From JACRLI01 sp035542815 (GTDB taxonomy: Bacteria; Eisenbacteria; RBG-16-71-46; JACRLI01): DNA of 49,037 nt. Below are positions 39,715 through 47,878 of this stretch, one piece after another. A program made the position numbers and the translations under genes. The notes under the pieces were generated by a model that was given only the letters and a program-made list of their open reading frames with translations, was not told the DNA's origin and made no database searches. The stretch covers positions 1 through 49,037 of the forward strand of contig DATKKS010000015.1 in the NCBI GenBank assembly GCA_035542815.1, written 5' to 3'. The first letter of the stretch is position 1; each line of letters opens with the position of its first letter.

Positions 39715-41751
39715 CTACCAGATCCTCGCCCGCAGGCTGTCCGGACGGTACATCGGGTCGCCGGGCTTGCAGCCGAAGGCCTGGTGGAACTCGGTCATGT
39801 TGGACAGCGGCCCGTTGATGCGCCACATGCCCGGCGAGTGGCTGTCGGTCATGGCGCGGGTGCGCCGCATCTCCGGCCGCATCAGTTCGCGCCACACCTG
39901 CGCCCAGCCAAGGAAGAAGCGCTGCTCCGGCGTGAAGCCGTCGATGGGCGCCGGCCGGGGCTTGCCCTTCATGGAGCGCTGTAGGGCCTCGTAGGCCACG
40001 GTGAGCCCGCCCAGGTCGGCGATGTTCTCGCCCAGGGTGAGCTTCCCGTTGAGGTGCACCTCGCCCACCGCCACGTAGCCGTTGAACTGGTTCACGATCT
40101 TCTGGGCGCGCTCCTCGTACTTCTCCGCGTCCTGCGCGGTCCACCAGTCGCGCAGGTTCCCCTGGGCGTCGAACTTGCGGCCGCTGTCGTCGAAACCGTG
40201 GGTCATCTCGTGGCCGATCACCGCGCCGATGCCGCCGTAGTTCAGCGCGTCGTCGGCGTTGGGGTCGAAGAACGGCGGCCGCAGGATGCCCGCGGGGAAC
40301 ACGATCTCGTTGTTCGAGGGGTTGTAGTAGGCGTTCACCGTCGGCGGGATCATGTTCCACTCGCCGCGGTCCACCGGCTTCCCGATCCGGGCCAGGCGGC
40401 GGTTGCGCTCGAACTGCTGGGCGCGCATCAGGTTCAGCAGCGCCTGGCGCTTCTCCAGCTGCAGCGCGGAGTAGTCGCGCCACTTGTCGGGGTAGCCGAT
40501 CTTCTCGGTGAACGCGTGGAGCTTGACCAGCGCCTGCGCGCGGGTGGAGTCGGTCATCCAGCCGAGGGTGCGGATGCGGCTCTCGAGGGCGGCCTCCAGG
40601 TTCTTGACCATCGCCAGCGCCCGGGCCTTGGCCTCCGGGCTGAAGTGCCGGGCCACGTACTCCTGGCCCACCGCCTCGCCCAGGGCCATCTCGGTCAGGC
40701 CCAGGCAGCGCTTCCAGCGCGGCTGCATCTCCTGGGCGCCGCTCAGGCGCTGCGAGAAGCGGAAGTTCTCCTCCACGAACGGGCGGCTCAGCAGCGGGGC
40801 GGCCTCCTCGGTGGCGTGCCAGCGCAGGTAGGACTTCCAGTCCGCCACCGGCACGCTGTCCAGGAGCCGCCCGGCGCCCTTGAAGAAGTCCGGGGTGGCG
40901 ACGTTGAGCTTCTGGAGCGAGCCCTGGCCGATCTGGGCCAGATAGTCGGCCCAGCGGAACGAGGGGGTCATCCCCTGCAGCTCGGTCAGCGCCATCATGT
41001 GGTACGTGGCGCGCGGGTCCCGCATCGCCACGCGCGGCATGGACACCGTCGCCAGCGCGGTCTCGAGGGCCACCACCTTCTGCGCGGCGGCCTGGGCCTC
41101 GGGGTCGCCCAGCAGCTGGAAGGTGCGCGCGACGTGCGCCTGGTAGTCCGCCCGCAGCCGCTCCGAGGCGGTGTCGGCCTTGAGGTAGGAGTCGCGGTCC
41201 GGCAGCCCCAGTCCCCCCTGCCCGGCCTGGGCGATGGTCATGGAGCTGTTCATCCGGTCGGCCCCGGCGCCGAAGCGGAACAGGGCGTTCACCGCGTCCG
41301 CGTGGAGCTCCCCGACCAGCCGGGCCAGCCCGGAGACGTCCTGCAGCTGGTCGATGCGCGCCAGCACCGGCCGCAGCGGCTCGATCCCCAGGGAATCCGC
41401 GAGCTGCGAGTCCATGCACGCGCCGTAGAACGCGGCCAGCTTCCAGCGGTTGGTGCCGGGCGCAGCCGACACGTCGGCCCGGATCTCCTCGAGCAGCCGG
41501 TGCACGTCCTCCTGGTTGCGGTCGGCCAGCTCCTCGAAGCCGCCGTAGCGGCCGTAGGACGGCGGCATCTGGGTGCGCTCGAGCCACGCGCCGTTGGCGT
41601 AGCGGTTGAAATCCACGCACGGCGAGACCGTGGTGTCCATGTTGGCCAGGTCGAGGCCGTGGTTGGGGGCGGCGGCGGCGGGCGCGGGCGCGCACGCCAG
41701 CAGCGCCAGCACCGCCACCACGGGCAGAGCGGCACGCAGCTGGAGACGCAT
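39715..41751 (-). CDS. Secreted M13-family zinc metallopeptidase (neprilysin/PepO-like)
   Basis: 678 residues. A signal peptide (1-28; cysteine at position 20 in LLACAPAPAAAAP may be a lipobox) is followed by the M13 N-terminal domain (SPCVDFNRYANGAWLE). The catalytic domain carries VIGHEMTHGFDDSGRKFD (HEMTH at about 513) and ENIADLGGLTVAYEAL (third zinc ligand Glu at about 574), with NAYYNPSNNEIVFPAGIL. The C-terminus ends in Trp (RARIW), as M13 enzymes do. It would degrade peptides in the periplasm or outside the cell. Single-gene unit. Confidence 0.96.
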   Translation of the reverse strand: MRLQLRAALPVVAVLALLACAPAPAAAAPNHGLDLANMDTTVSPCVDFNRYANGAWLERTQMPPSYGRYGGFEELADRNQEDVHRLLEEIRADVSAAPGTNRWKLAAFYGACMDSQLADSLGIEPLRPVLARIDQLQDVSGLARLVGELHADAVNALFRFGAGADRMNSSMTIAQAGQGGLGLPDRDSYLKADTASERLRADYQAHVARTFQLLGDPEAQAAAQKVVALETALATVSMPRVAMRDPRATYHMMALTELQGMTPSFRWADYLAQIGQGSLQKLNVATPDFFKGAGRLLDSVPVADWKSYLRWHATEEAAPLLSRPFVEENFRFSQRLSGAQEMQPRWKRCLGLTEMALGEAVGQEYVARHFSPEAKARALAMVKNLEAALESRIRTLGWMTDSTRAQALVKLHAFTEKIGYPDKWRDYSALQLEKRQALLNLMRAQQFERNRRLARIGKPVDRGEWNMIPPTVNAYYNPSNNEIVFPAGILRPPFFDPNADDALNYGGIGAVIGHEMTHGFDDSGRKFDAQGNLRDWWTAQDAEKYEERAQKIVNQFNGYVAVGEVHLNGKLTLGENIADLGGLTVAYEALQRSMKGKPRPAPIDGFTPEQRFFLGWAQVWRELMRPEMRRTRAMTDSHSPGMWRINGPLSNMTEFHQAFGCKPGDPMYRPDSLRARIW

Positions 41752-41851
41752 CGGGAGATCCCCTTTCCGGTAGGCCGCGCGCGGGCGCGCCCGGAGCGGT
41801 GCCCGGCGGCGGCGGAAGTGCTGGGGCGGGGCCAGGGCTGCTTCGGGGCGT

Positions 41852-41880
41852 AGCTTAGTCGGATGCGGGGCGGGAATCCA
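41852..41880 (-). promoter_or_regulatory. Candidate promoter of the M13 peptidase gene
   Basis: Minus strand TGGATT (41880-41875), 17-base spacer, TAAGCT (41857-41852), about 100 bases upstream of the ATG. The interval 41752-41952 otherwise shows no gene. Confidence 0.35.
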
Positions 41881-41952
41881 GGGGGTCGCCGCGGGAGCGG
41901 CGGAGTCGGCAGTATCAAATGCGGGAGCGGGAGACTGCCGGTGGGCCGGAGG

Positions 41953-42312
41953 TCAGCCCAGGTAGCGGCGGGCGAGCACGCCGAGCTGCTCGAGATCGAT
42001 GGGCTTCTCCAGGATGCCCTCGACCCGCACCGCGGCCCGGGCCACCTCCTGGCGGGCGCGCGGGTTGGCGCTGATCACCACCACCGGCATCCTGGGGTGC
42101 AACCCGTTCAGCGCGCGGATCACCTCCACCCCGCTCATGCCGGGCAGGTTGAGGTCCACCAGCGCCAAGGCCGGGGCCTGCTGGCTGCCCGCCCCGAGGG
42201 CGGCCTCGCCGTCCTCGGCGGCCCGGACCGGGAAGCCCAGGTCCGCCAGGTACTCCTGGTAGACGAAGCGGATGGCGGGCTCGTCCTCGACCACCAGGAT
42301 GTAGCGGCTCAT
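41953..42312 (-). CDS. Single-domain response regulator receiver
   Basis: 119-residue CheY-like receiver without output domain. Acidic pocket D10-E11, phosphoacceptor D53 (LALVDLNLPGMSG), switch Ser81 (VVISANP) and K103 (GILEKPIDLEQL) are all present. The ATG overlaps the histidine-kinase stop by four bases (ATGA), so the pair is translationally coupled and is a likely cognate pair. With no DNA-binding domain, it must act by protein-protein contact or as a phosphorelay intermediate. Confidence 0.95.
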   Translation of the reverse strand: MSRYILVVEDEPAIRFVYQEYLADLGFPVRAAEDGEAALGAGSQQAPALALVDLNLPGMSGVEVIRALNGLHPRMPVVVISANPRARQEVARAAVRVEGILEKPIDLEQLGVLARRYLG

Positions 42313-44366
42313 GCGGCACGCTCCCCGGCGTCCTCGCCCGGCTCCGGTCCGGCGCCCCCGCCCGGCGCACCGCCCGGGGCAGCCTGCCAGCACCAGCCCT
42401 CGAGTTCGCCGGACCCGGCCAGGGCCTCGAAGCGCATCTCCACCTCGGTGCCCTGGCCCGGCTGGCTGCGCAGCACCAGCACTCCGCCGTTGGCCTCCAC
42501 CAGCGATTTCACGATGCACATGCCCAGCCCGGTGCCGTGGGCGCCCTTGGTGGAGAAGAAGGGCTCGTGGATCCGGTCCAGCACCGCCGGCTCCATGCCG
42601 GCGCCGGTGTCGCGGACCGTGGCGATGGCCTCCAGGCCGCTCAGCGCGCACGCCACGTGGATCTCGTCGCCGTCGCGGCAGGCCTCCAGCGCGTTCTTCA
42701 GCACGTTCTGGAACACCGCCCGCAGCTGGTCCACGTCCACCCGGACCGGCAGCGGCGGCACGCGCTCCTCCCCGCCCCGGACGCCCAGGCCCCGGGCCGC
42801 GATCTGCTCCTCGAACTCGAGCCGGAACTCCGCCACGAACTGCCGCACCAGGTCCACCAGGTCGTGCCGCTCGCGGTGCGCGGTCTGGGGCCGGGCCGCG
42901 TCCAGCACGTCACGCACCAGCCGGGCCAGGCGGTCCAGCTCGTTCAGCATCATCGGCCCATAGCGCGCGATGCGCGCGGCGTCCGGCGCGCCCTGCGACA
43001 ACAGCTGCACCAGGCCCCGCAGCGGGGCCAGCCGGTTCTTGAACTCGTGGGCGATGCCGGCGCTCATGGTGCCCAGCGCCGCCAGGCGGTCGGCGTTGGC
43101 CAGCTCGCGCTCCAGGCGGCGCACTTCGGTGACGTCCCGGAACTCCATCATCAGGACCTCGGTGCCGTCGAGGTCGAACCGCGCGCCGCACATGTTGCAC
43201 AGCAGGGGCCCGGCCGGCGGGGTCATCTCCAGGTCCATTCCGCCCGGCGAGCGCCCCGCCAGCAGCTGCCGCACGTAGACCTGCAGCCGCTCCAGCTCGC
43301 ACTCCGCGAGCAGGTCCGCCAGGCTGCGGCCGACCAGCTCCTGCTGGGCGCCCCCCAGCAGGTGGTGCGCGGTGGAGTTGGCCTGCACCACCCGCAGCGC
43401 GGCCGGCTCCACCATCAAAATGGCGTCGGCGCTGCGCTCGAACAGCTGCCGCAGCCGCGCCTCGGAGCGGCGCAGCACTTCCAGGCCGGTGAGGTCCTGG
43501 AAGGTGAGCAGCACCTCGTCCACGCTGCCGTCCGGCGCGCGGATGGGCAGCGCCGTCAGGTACAGGTCGTGCAACACGCCGCCCAACTCGCGCTGCATCT
43601 CGCGGTGCGCGATGGGCGCCCCCTGGAGCACGTCCTCCACCGGGCAGCCGGCGCACGAGCCCTCCGGGGCGCCACACAGCTCGCGGCACGGCCGCCCGAG
43701 CAGGGCGGCGGAGTCCCCGTCGGCGGTGTGGGTGTGGAGGGCGACCGGGTTGACCCAGCGGACGATGCGGTCGGGCCCCAGCACCACCACGCTGGCGTCG
43801 GAGCGGTTCACCAGCGCGTGGAACTTCTGCCGCTCGCGGTCCAGCAGCCGGAGCTGCGCGTCCACGGTCTTGAACCACCGCTCGCGCTGGCGGTCGCGGA
43901 AGGCGGCCGCCGAGAGCGCCCGGTCGCGCTCCAGCTTCCAGGCCATCACCACCGCCAGGGCCGCCGCCAGGTGCGGGGCGTCCAGGGCGACCGCGCCGCC
44001 CTCGCCCGGCAGGGCCAGGGCGGCGATGACCATGGCTCCGTCCGCCAGGGGCACCACGTGCGGCCGGCCGGTCGGCTCGGCCTCGGGCGCGGCCCACGGA
44101 ACCAGCTCGCGGCTCTCGCTCATCAGGACGCGCGTCGCGGCGGCAGACAGCTCCTCCGCCACGCCCGCGTCGTTCGGGCCGGCCCCGAACACCTCGGGGG
44201 ACGCGGTGCCGTCCGCCTCGGGCAGGGCCAGCGCCACCGGCCGGCCGGACAGTTCAGCCATGATCCGGGCCAGGGACCGCGCGGCGTGGGCCGGGTCCGG
44301 CGAGGCCAGCAACGCGCGCAGCGCGTCGGGGCCGCTGGGCGGGGGCAGGGGGCCGGCCGCGGTCAT
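42309..44366 (-). CDS. Soluble PAS-domain sensor histidine kinase with cysteine-rich PAS
   Basis: 685 residues with no transmembrane helix visible. A GAF-like N-terminal region (about 1-150) and a coiled coil lead to PAS-1 (about 180-295), which contains CRELCGAPEGSCAGCPVEDVL: four Cys in C-x3-C-x6-C-x2-C spacing. PAS-2 (about 305-420) includes CNMCGARFD. HisKA follows with phospho-His in SAGIAHEFKNRLAPL (about 440), then HATPase with NVLKNALEA (N box), DTGAGM (G1), and GTGLGMCIVKSLVEANGG (G2). The C-terminal tail is Gly/Pro-rich. It lies 7 bases after the fRMsr-like gene and overlaps the receiver gene. A cytoplasmic redox or metal sensor is plausible. Confidence 0.93.
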   Translation of the reverse strand: MTAAGPLPPPSGPDALRALLASPDPAHAARSLARIMAELSGRPVALALPEADGTASPEVFGAGPNDAGVAEELSAAATRVLMSESRELVPWAAPEAEPTGRPHVVPLADGAMVIAALALPGEGGAVALDAPHLAAALAVVMAWKLERDRALSAAAFRDRQRERWFKTVDAQLRLLDRERQKFHALVNRSDASVVVLGPDRIVRWVNPVALHTHTADGDSAALLGRPCRELCGAPEGSCAGCPVEDVLQGAPIAHREMQRELGGVLHDLYLTALPIRAPDGSVDEVLLTFQDLTGLEVLRRSEARLRQLFERSADAILMVEPAALRVVQANSTAHHLLGGAQQELVGRSLADLLAECELERLQVYVRQLLAGRSPGGMDLEMTPPAGPLLCNMCGARFDLDGTEVLMMEFRDVTEVRRLERELANADRLAALGTMSAGIAHEFKNRLAPLRGLVQLLSQGAPDAARIARYGPMMLNELDRLARLVRDVLDAARPQTAHRERHDLVDLVRQFVAEFRLEFEEQIAARGLGVRGGEERVPPLPVRVDVDQLRAVFQNVLKNALEACRDGDEIHVACALSGLEAIATVRDTGAGMEPAVLDRIHEPFFSTKGAHGTGLGMCIVKSLVEANGGVLVLRSQPGQGTEVEMRFEALAGSGELEGWCWQAAPGGAPGGGAGPEPGEDAGERAA

Positions 44367-44373
44367 GTCCCGC

Positions 44374-44853
44374 TCAGGCCTCGCGGACCTGCGACTGGCC
44401 GCGCTGGTACTCGCGGGCCAGCCAGTCCGCCACCGCCTGCACCCGTTGGACCGCTGGGGGGGTGAAGGCGTTCAGCTCGTGGCTGTCGATGTCGATCTGG
44501 GCGTAGATGGCCTCCCCGAGCCGCACCAGCACCACCAGCTCGGAGCGGGTCTCGCTGCTGCACGCCAGGTAGTTCGAGACCTGCCGCACGTCGGGGATGT
44601 TGAGGTTGCGCCGCTCGGCCACCGCCGTGCCGCACACCCCGCGCCCGACGGCGATGAACACGTGGTCGGTGGGCGCGCCGAGGAACGGCCCGAGGCGCAG
44701 CATCTGGTCGGGGAACAGCTCGTAGATCCCGGTCCAGTGGAACCGGGGGTCGGACTCGTGGAGCAGGCGGACGGCCTCCTCCTGCACCTCGTACAGCTCC
44801 GCACCGGAGGCAACCATCGCGTCCAGCGCGCGACAGATCTCTTCGCCGCTCAC
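44374..44853 (-). CDS. GAF-domain protein, free methionine-(R)-sulfoxide reductase-like
   Basis: 159 residues from GTG 44853 (GGGAG upstream), similar to the 165-residue E. coli fRMsr. The fRMsr pattern is clear: FHWTGIYELF, RLGPFLG, VGRGVCGTAVAE with C74, IPDVRQVSNYLACSSETRSELVV with C98, and IDIDSHELNAFT. C74 and C98 match the two essential cysteines (94 and 118 in E. coli), whereas the third (84) is His64 here. It may reduce free Met-R-sulfoxide or may have become a GAF-type sensor. It is the first gene of an operon with a cysteine-rich histidine kinase and a receiver. A longer frame to 44943 adds a poorly credible N-terminus. Confidence 0.85.
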   Translation of the reverse strand: MSGEEICRALDAMVASGAELYEVQEEAVRLLHESDPRFHWTGIYELFPDQMLRLGPFLGAPTDHVFIAVGRGVCGTAVAERRNLNIPDVRQVSNYLACSSETRSELVVLVRLGEAIYAQIDIDSHELNAFTPPAVQRVQAVADWLAREYQRGQSQVREA

Positions 44854-45158
44854 GGGGGCTCTCCCATGGCACGGGACGATCCGCAGACCGGTCGTCGGGG
44901 TGGTGCGGGCGCCCACCGCGACCCGGCCTGGGCACCCGGGCATTCGGTTCGATTATCGGCGGCTGCGGGGCGGAGGTTTGGCCGCCGCGGGCCGCGCCGG
45001 GCCCCTCCGCACCCCCCTGGGCCGCGGCCGGCGCATTTGGCGCGCGGCCCGGGGTGGCTGTTCAACGCGCCCCGGATGCTCCAGAATCCCCCGCAGGCAC
45101 CGCCCGGAGGAGGCCGCCCGGCCGCGAACCCTGAACCCTTCACCGGAGAACCACGCCC
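44854..45158. other. Divergent intergenic region between fRMsr-like and M20 genes
   Basis: 305 bases. On the plus strand TGTTCA (45059-45064) with a 17-base spacer and CAGAAT (45082-45087) is a weak candidate promoter for the M20 gene, and CGGAGGAGG lies downstream. On the minus strand CGATAATCG near 44950-44958 is an AT-richer spot that could be part of the fRMsr operon promoter. No gene is seen. Confidence 0.3.
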
Positions 45159-46346
45159 GTGAACGCCGACGCCCGCCACCTCACCCCGGCCGACGTGGAA
45201 GAAATGGTCGGCACCCGCCGGGACATCCACCGGCATCCCGAACTCGCCTTCGAAGAGCACCGCACCGCGGCCCTGGTCGCGCAGCGCCTCCAGGAGCTGG
45301 GGGTGCCCCACCGCGCCGGGGTGGGCCGGACCGGGGTGATCGGGACGCTGGGCGCGGCCCCGGCCCGGAAGCCCGGCGGCAAGGTGGTGCTGCTGCGGGC
45401 CGACATGGACGCCCTGCCCATCCAGGAGGAGAACGACGTCCCCTACCGCTCCACCGCCGACGGCCGGATGCACGCGTGCGGCCACGACTGCCACGTGGCC
45501 TCCCTGCTGGCCGCGGCGCGCGTCCTGAAGCGCGCGGAGGGTTCGCTGCGCGGCACGGTCAAGCTGTGCTTCCAGCCGGCGGAGGAGGGCTTCTCGGGCG
45601 CCGACGAGATGATCCGCGACGGCGTCCTGGAGGACCCCCGGCCGGACGCCGCGTTTGGCTACCACGTGTGGCAGGACCTGGACTACGGCACCGTGGCGGT
45701 GACCCCCGGACCGTTCATGGCCGCGGTGGACGAGTTCAGCGTCACCCTCCGGGGCAAGGGCGCCCACGCCGCCGCGCCGCACCTGGGGACCGACCCGGTG
45801 CTGGCGGCCGCCCACGTGACCACCGCCCTGCAGTCCATTGTCAGCCGCAACGTGGATCCGTTCCTGGGGGCGGTGGTGAGCGTGACCCAGGTGCGCGCCG
45901 GCAACGCCTTCAACATCATCCCCGAGACCGCGTGGATGAACGGCACGGTGCGGGTGATGGACACCGCGGTGTGGCAGGACCTCCCGGCGCGCTTCGAGCG
46001 GGTGGTGCAGCACGCCGCCGCGGCGCTGGGCTGCGAGGCCGCCATCGAGTACCGGCGCACCCACCAGCCGACGGTGAACGACCCGGCGATGGCCGCCCTG
46101 GCGCGCGAGGTAGCCGCCGAGGTGGTGGGAGCCAAGCGCGTGCGCGACGACGTGCGCACCATGGGCGGGGAGGACTTTTCGTCGTTCCTGCAGCGGGTGC
46201 CCGGGTGCTTCATCGCGGTGGGCACGCGCAACGCCGAGCGCGGGCTGGTGCACGGGCACCACCACCCGCGCTTCGACGTGGACGAGCGCGGGCTGGAGAT
46301 CGGAGCGGAGATCCTGGTGCGCCTGGCGCTGCGCCTGGCCGGCTGA
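45159..46346 (+). CDS. M20-family amidohydrolase/aminoacylase
   Basis: 395 residues. Metal and catalytic motifs of the M20D branch are visible: DIHRHPELAFEEHRTA, LLRADMDALPIQEENDVPY, MHACGHDCHVASLL (metal ligands), FQPAEEGFSGADEMI (catalytic Glu), KGAHAAAPHLGTDPV (dimerisation lid), MGGEDFSSFL and HGHHHPRFDVDE. Members hydrolyse N-acyl amino acids, hippurate or indole-acetyl conjugates; the substrate here is open. The GTG start at 45159 is chosen because the family N-terminus begins shortly afterwards. The M48 lipoprotein gene follows after 44 bases. Confidence 0.93.
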   Translation: MNADARHLTPADVEEMVGTRRDIHRHPELAFEEHRTAALVAQRLQELGVPHRAGVGRTGVIGTLGAAPARKPGGKVVLLRADMDALPIQEENDVPYRSTADGRMHACGHDCHVASLLAAARVLKRAEGSLRGTVKLCFQPAEEGFSGADEMIRDGVLEDPRPDAAFGYHVWQDLDYGTVAVTPGPFMAAVDEFSVTLRGKGAHAAAPHLGTDPVLAAAHVTTALQSIVSRNVDPFLGAVVSVTQVRAGNAFNIIPETAWMNGTVRVMDTAVWQDLPARFERVVQHAAAALGCEAAIEYRRTHQPTVNDPAMAALAREVAAEVVGAKRVRDDVRTMGGEDFSSFLQRVPGCFIAVGTRNAERGLVHGHHHPRFDVDERGLEIGAEILVRLALRLAG

Positions 46347-46390
46347 GGCGCCGGCCCGGCCGCGCGGGCGGAATCCTGGAAGGCGAGGCC

Positions 46391-47851
46391 ATGAGCCGAC
46401 GCATGTGCCGCCGCACCCTGCCCGCCGGGCTGGCCCTGGCGCTGGTGCTGGCCGGGTGCGCCACCAACCCGGTCACCGGCAAGCGCGAACTCAGCCTGGT
46501 GTCGGAGGATCAGGAGGTCGAGCTGGGCCGCCAGGGCGACCAGGCCGCGGCGGCCGAGTACGGGCTGTACCCGGACACCGCGCTGGCCCGCTACGTGGAG
46601 TCGGTGGGCCAGCGGCTGGCGCGCGTCTCCGAGCGGCCGGACCTCCAGTGGCACTTCCGGGTGCTGGACTCCCCGGTGGTGAACGCCTTCGCCATGCCCG
46701 GCGGGTACATCTTCGTCACCCGGGGCATCCTCGCGGCGCTCAACAGCGAGGCGCAGCTGGCCGGGGTGCTGGGGCACGAGATCGGCCACGTGACCGCGCG
46801 GCACAGCGCGCGCCAGATCACGCAGCAGCAGCTGGCGGGGCTGGGGCTGGGGCTCGGGACGGCGCTGATCGGCGGCTTCGACCGCTACGCCGGGATGGCC
46901 CAGCAGGGGCTGGGGCTGCTGTTCCTCAAGTTCAGCCGCGCCGACGAGACCCAGGCCGACGAGCTGGGGGTGCGCTACAGCGCCAGGGCCGGATACGACC
47001 CGCGCGAGATCCCCGCCACCTACGCCATGCTCCGGCGGCTGAGCCAGCGCCAGGGCGGCAGCATCCCGACGTTCCTGTCCACCCATCCCGACCCGGGCGA
47101 CCGCGAGACCCGCACCCGGGCGCTGGCCCAGCAGGCGGTGTCCGGCCGGAGCACCGGCCTCGCGGTGCGGCGCGAGGACTACAAGAAGCGGCTGGCGGGC
47201 CTGGTGTACGGCGACGACCCGCGCCAGGGCTACCTGGAGGGCACGCGCTTCTACGACCCCGGGAAGTGGTTCCTGGTGGACTTCCCGGCGGGCTGGCGGG
47301 TGAGCCACAGCCGCAGCGCGGTGACCGCCCAGTCGGCCCAGGGCGAGGCGGGCGTCCAGCTCACGGTGGTGAGCTGGAGCGGCAGCGACCCCACCCAGTA
47401 CGTGGCGGCGCTGCGCCAGCAGGGCCGGATCGCTTCCTACACCGGGGAGTTCGAGCGGATCGCGGGCTACCCGGCGTGGCTGGGCACGGTGAGCGCGCCG
47501 GACGCCCAGGGCGCACCCCAGCCGGTGCTGGCGGCCTGGATCGGGCGCGAGAAGGGCTCGCTGTTCCAGCTCCTGGGCGGGCCGGCCGGGGACGCGGCCA
47601 CGCGCACCCGGTTCGTGGAGTGCGCCCGCAGCTTCCGCGATCTGCGCGACCCCCAGAAGCTGGGCGTGGAACCGGCGCGCCTGGCGGTGCGCTCCGCGCC
47701 CGCCGGGCTCACCCTCGGGGCGTGGCTGGCCCGCTCCCCGGAGGGCCGGCTGGCCGCCCCGGCCGCCGAGGTCGCGTGGCTCAACGGGCTGGAGGAGGCC
47801 GCGGTGCCCGCGGCCGGCGACCTGCTGAAGCTGCCGCGCCTGGCACCCTGA
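46391..47851 (+). CDS. M48-family metalloprotease lipoprotein (LoiP/BepA-like)
   Basis: 486 residues. Signal peptide with lipobox LAGC (C23) followed by ATNPVTGKRELSLVSEDQE, typical of LoiP/YcaL-like lipoproteins. The M48 catalytic site is LGHEIGHVTARHSA (HEIGH at 129-133) with the third ligand in RADETQADELGVRY and the STHPDPGDRETR segment. A C-terminal domain of about 200 residues (from about 270) resembles the substrate-domain extensions found in related M48 proteins and ends in a LysM-like stretch (GDLLKLPRL). It probably does outer-membrane quality control on the periplasmic side. Confidence 0.93.
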   Translation: MSRRMCRRTLPAGLALALVLAGCATNPVTGKRELSLVSEDQEVELGRQGDQAAAAEYGLYPDTALARYVESVGQRLARVSERPDLQWHFRVLDSPVVNAFAMPGGYIFVTRGILAALNSEAQLAGVLGHEIGHVTARHSARQITQQQLAGLGLGLGTALIGGFDRYAGMAQQGLGLLFLKFSRADETQADELGVRYSARAGYDPREIPATYAMLRRLSQRQGGSIPTFLSTHPDPGDRETRTRALAQQAVSGRSTGLAVRREDYKKRLAGLVYGDDPRQGYLEGTRFYDPGKWFLVDFPAGWRVSHSRSAVTAQSAQGEAGVQLTVVSWSGSDPTQYVAALRQQGRIASYTGEFERIAGYPAWLGTVSAPDAQGAPQPVLAAWIGREKGSLFQLLGGPAGDAATRTRFVECARSFRDLRDPQKLGVEPARLAVRSAPAGLTLGAWLARSPEGRLAAPAAEVAWLNGLEEAAVPAAGDLLKLPRLAP

Positions 47852-47878
47852 GCGTGCCCTGGCGCGACCCGCGCGGGG

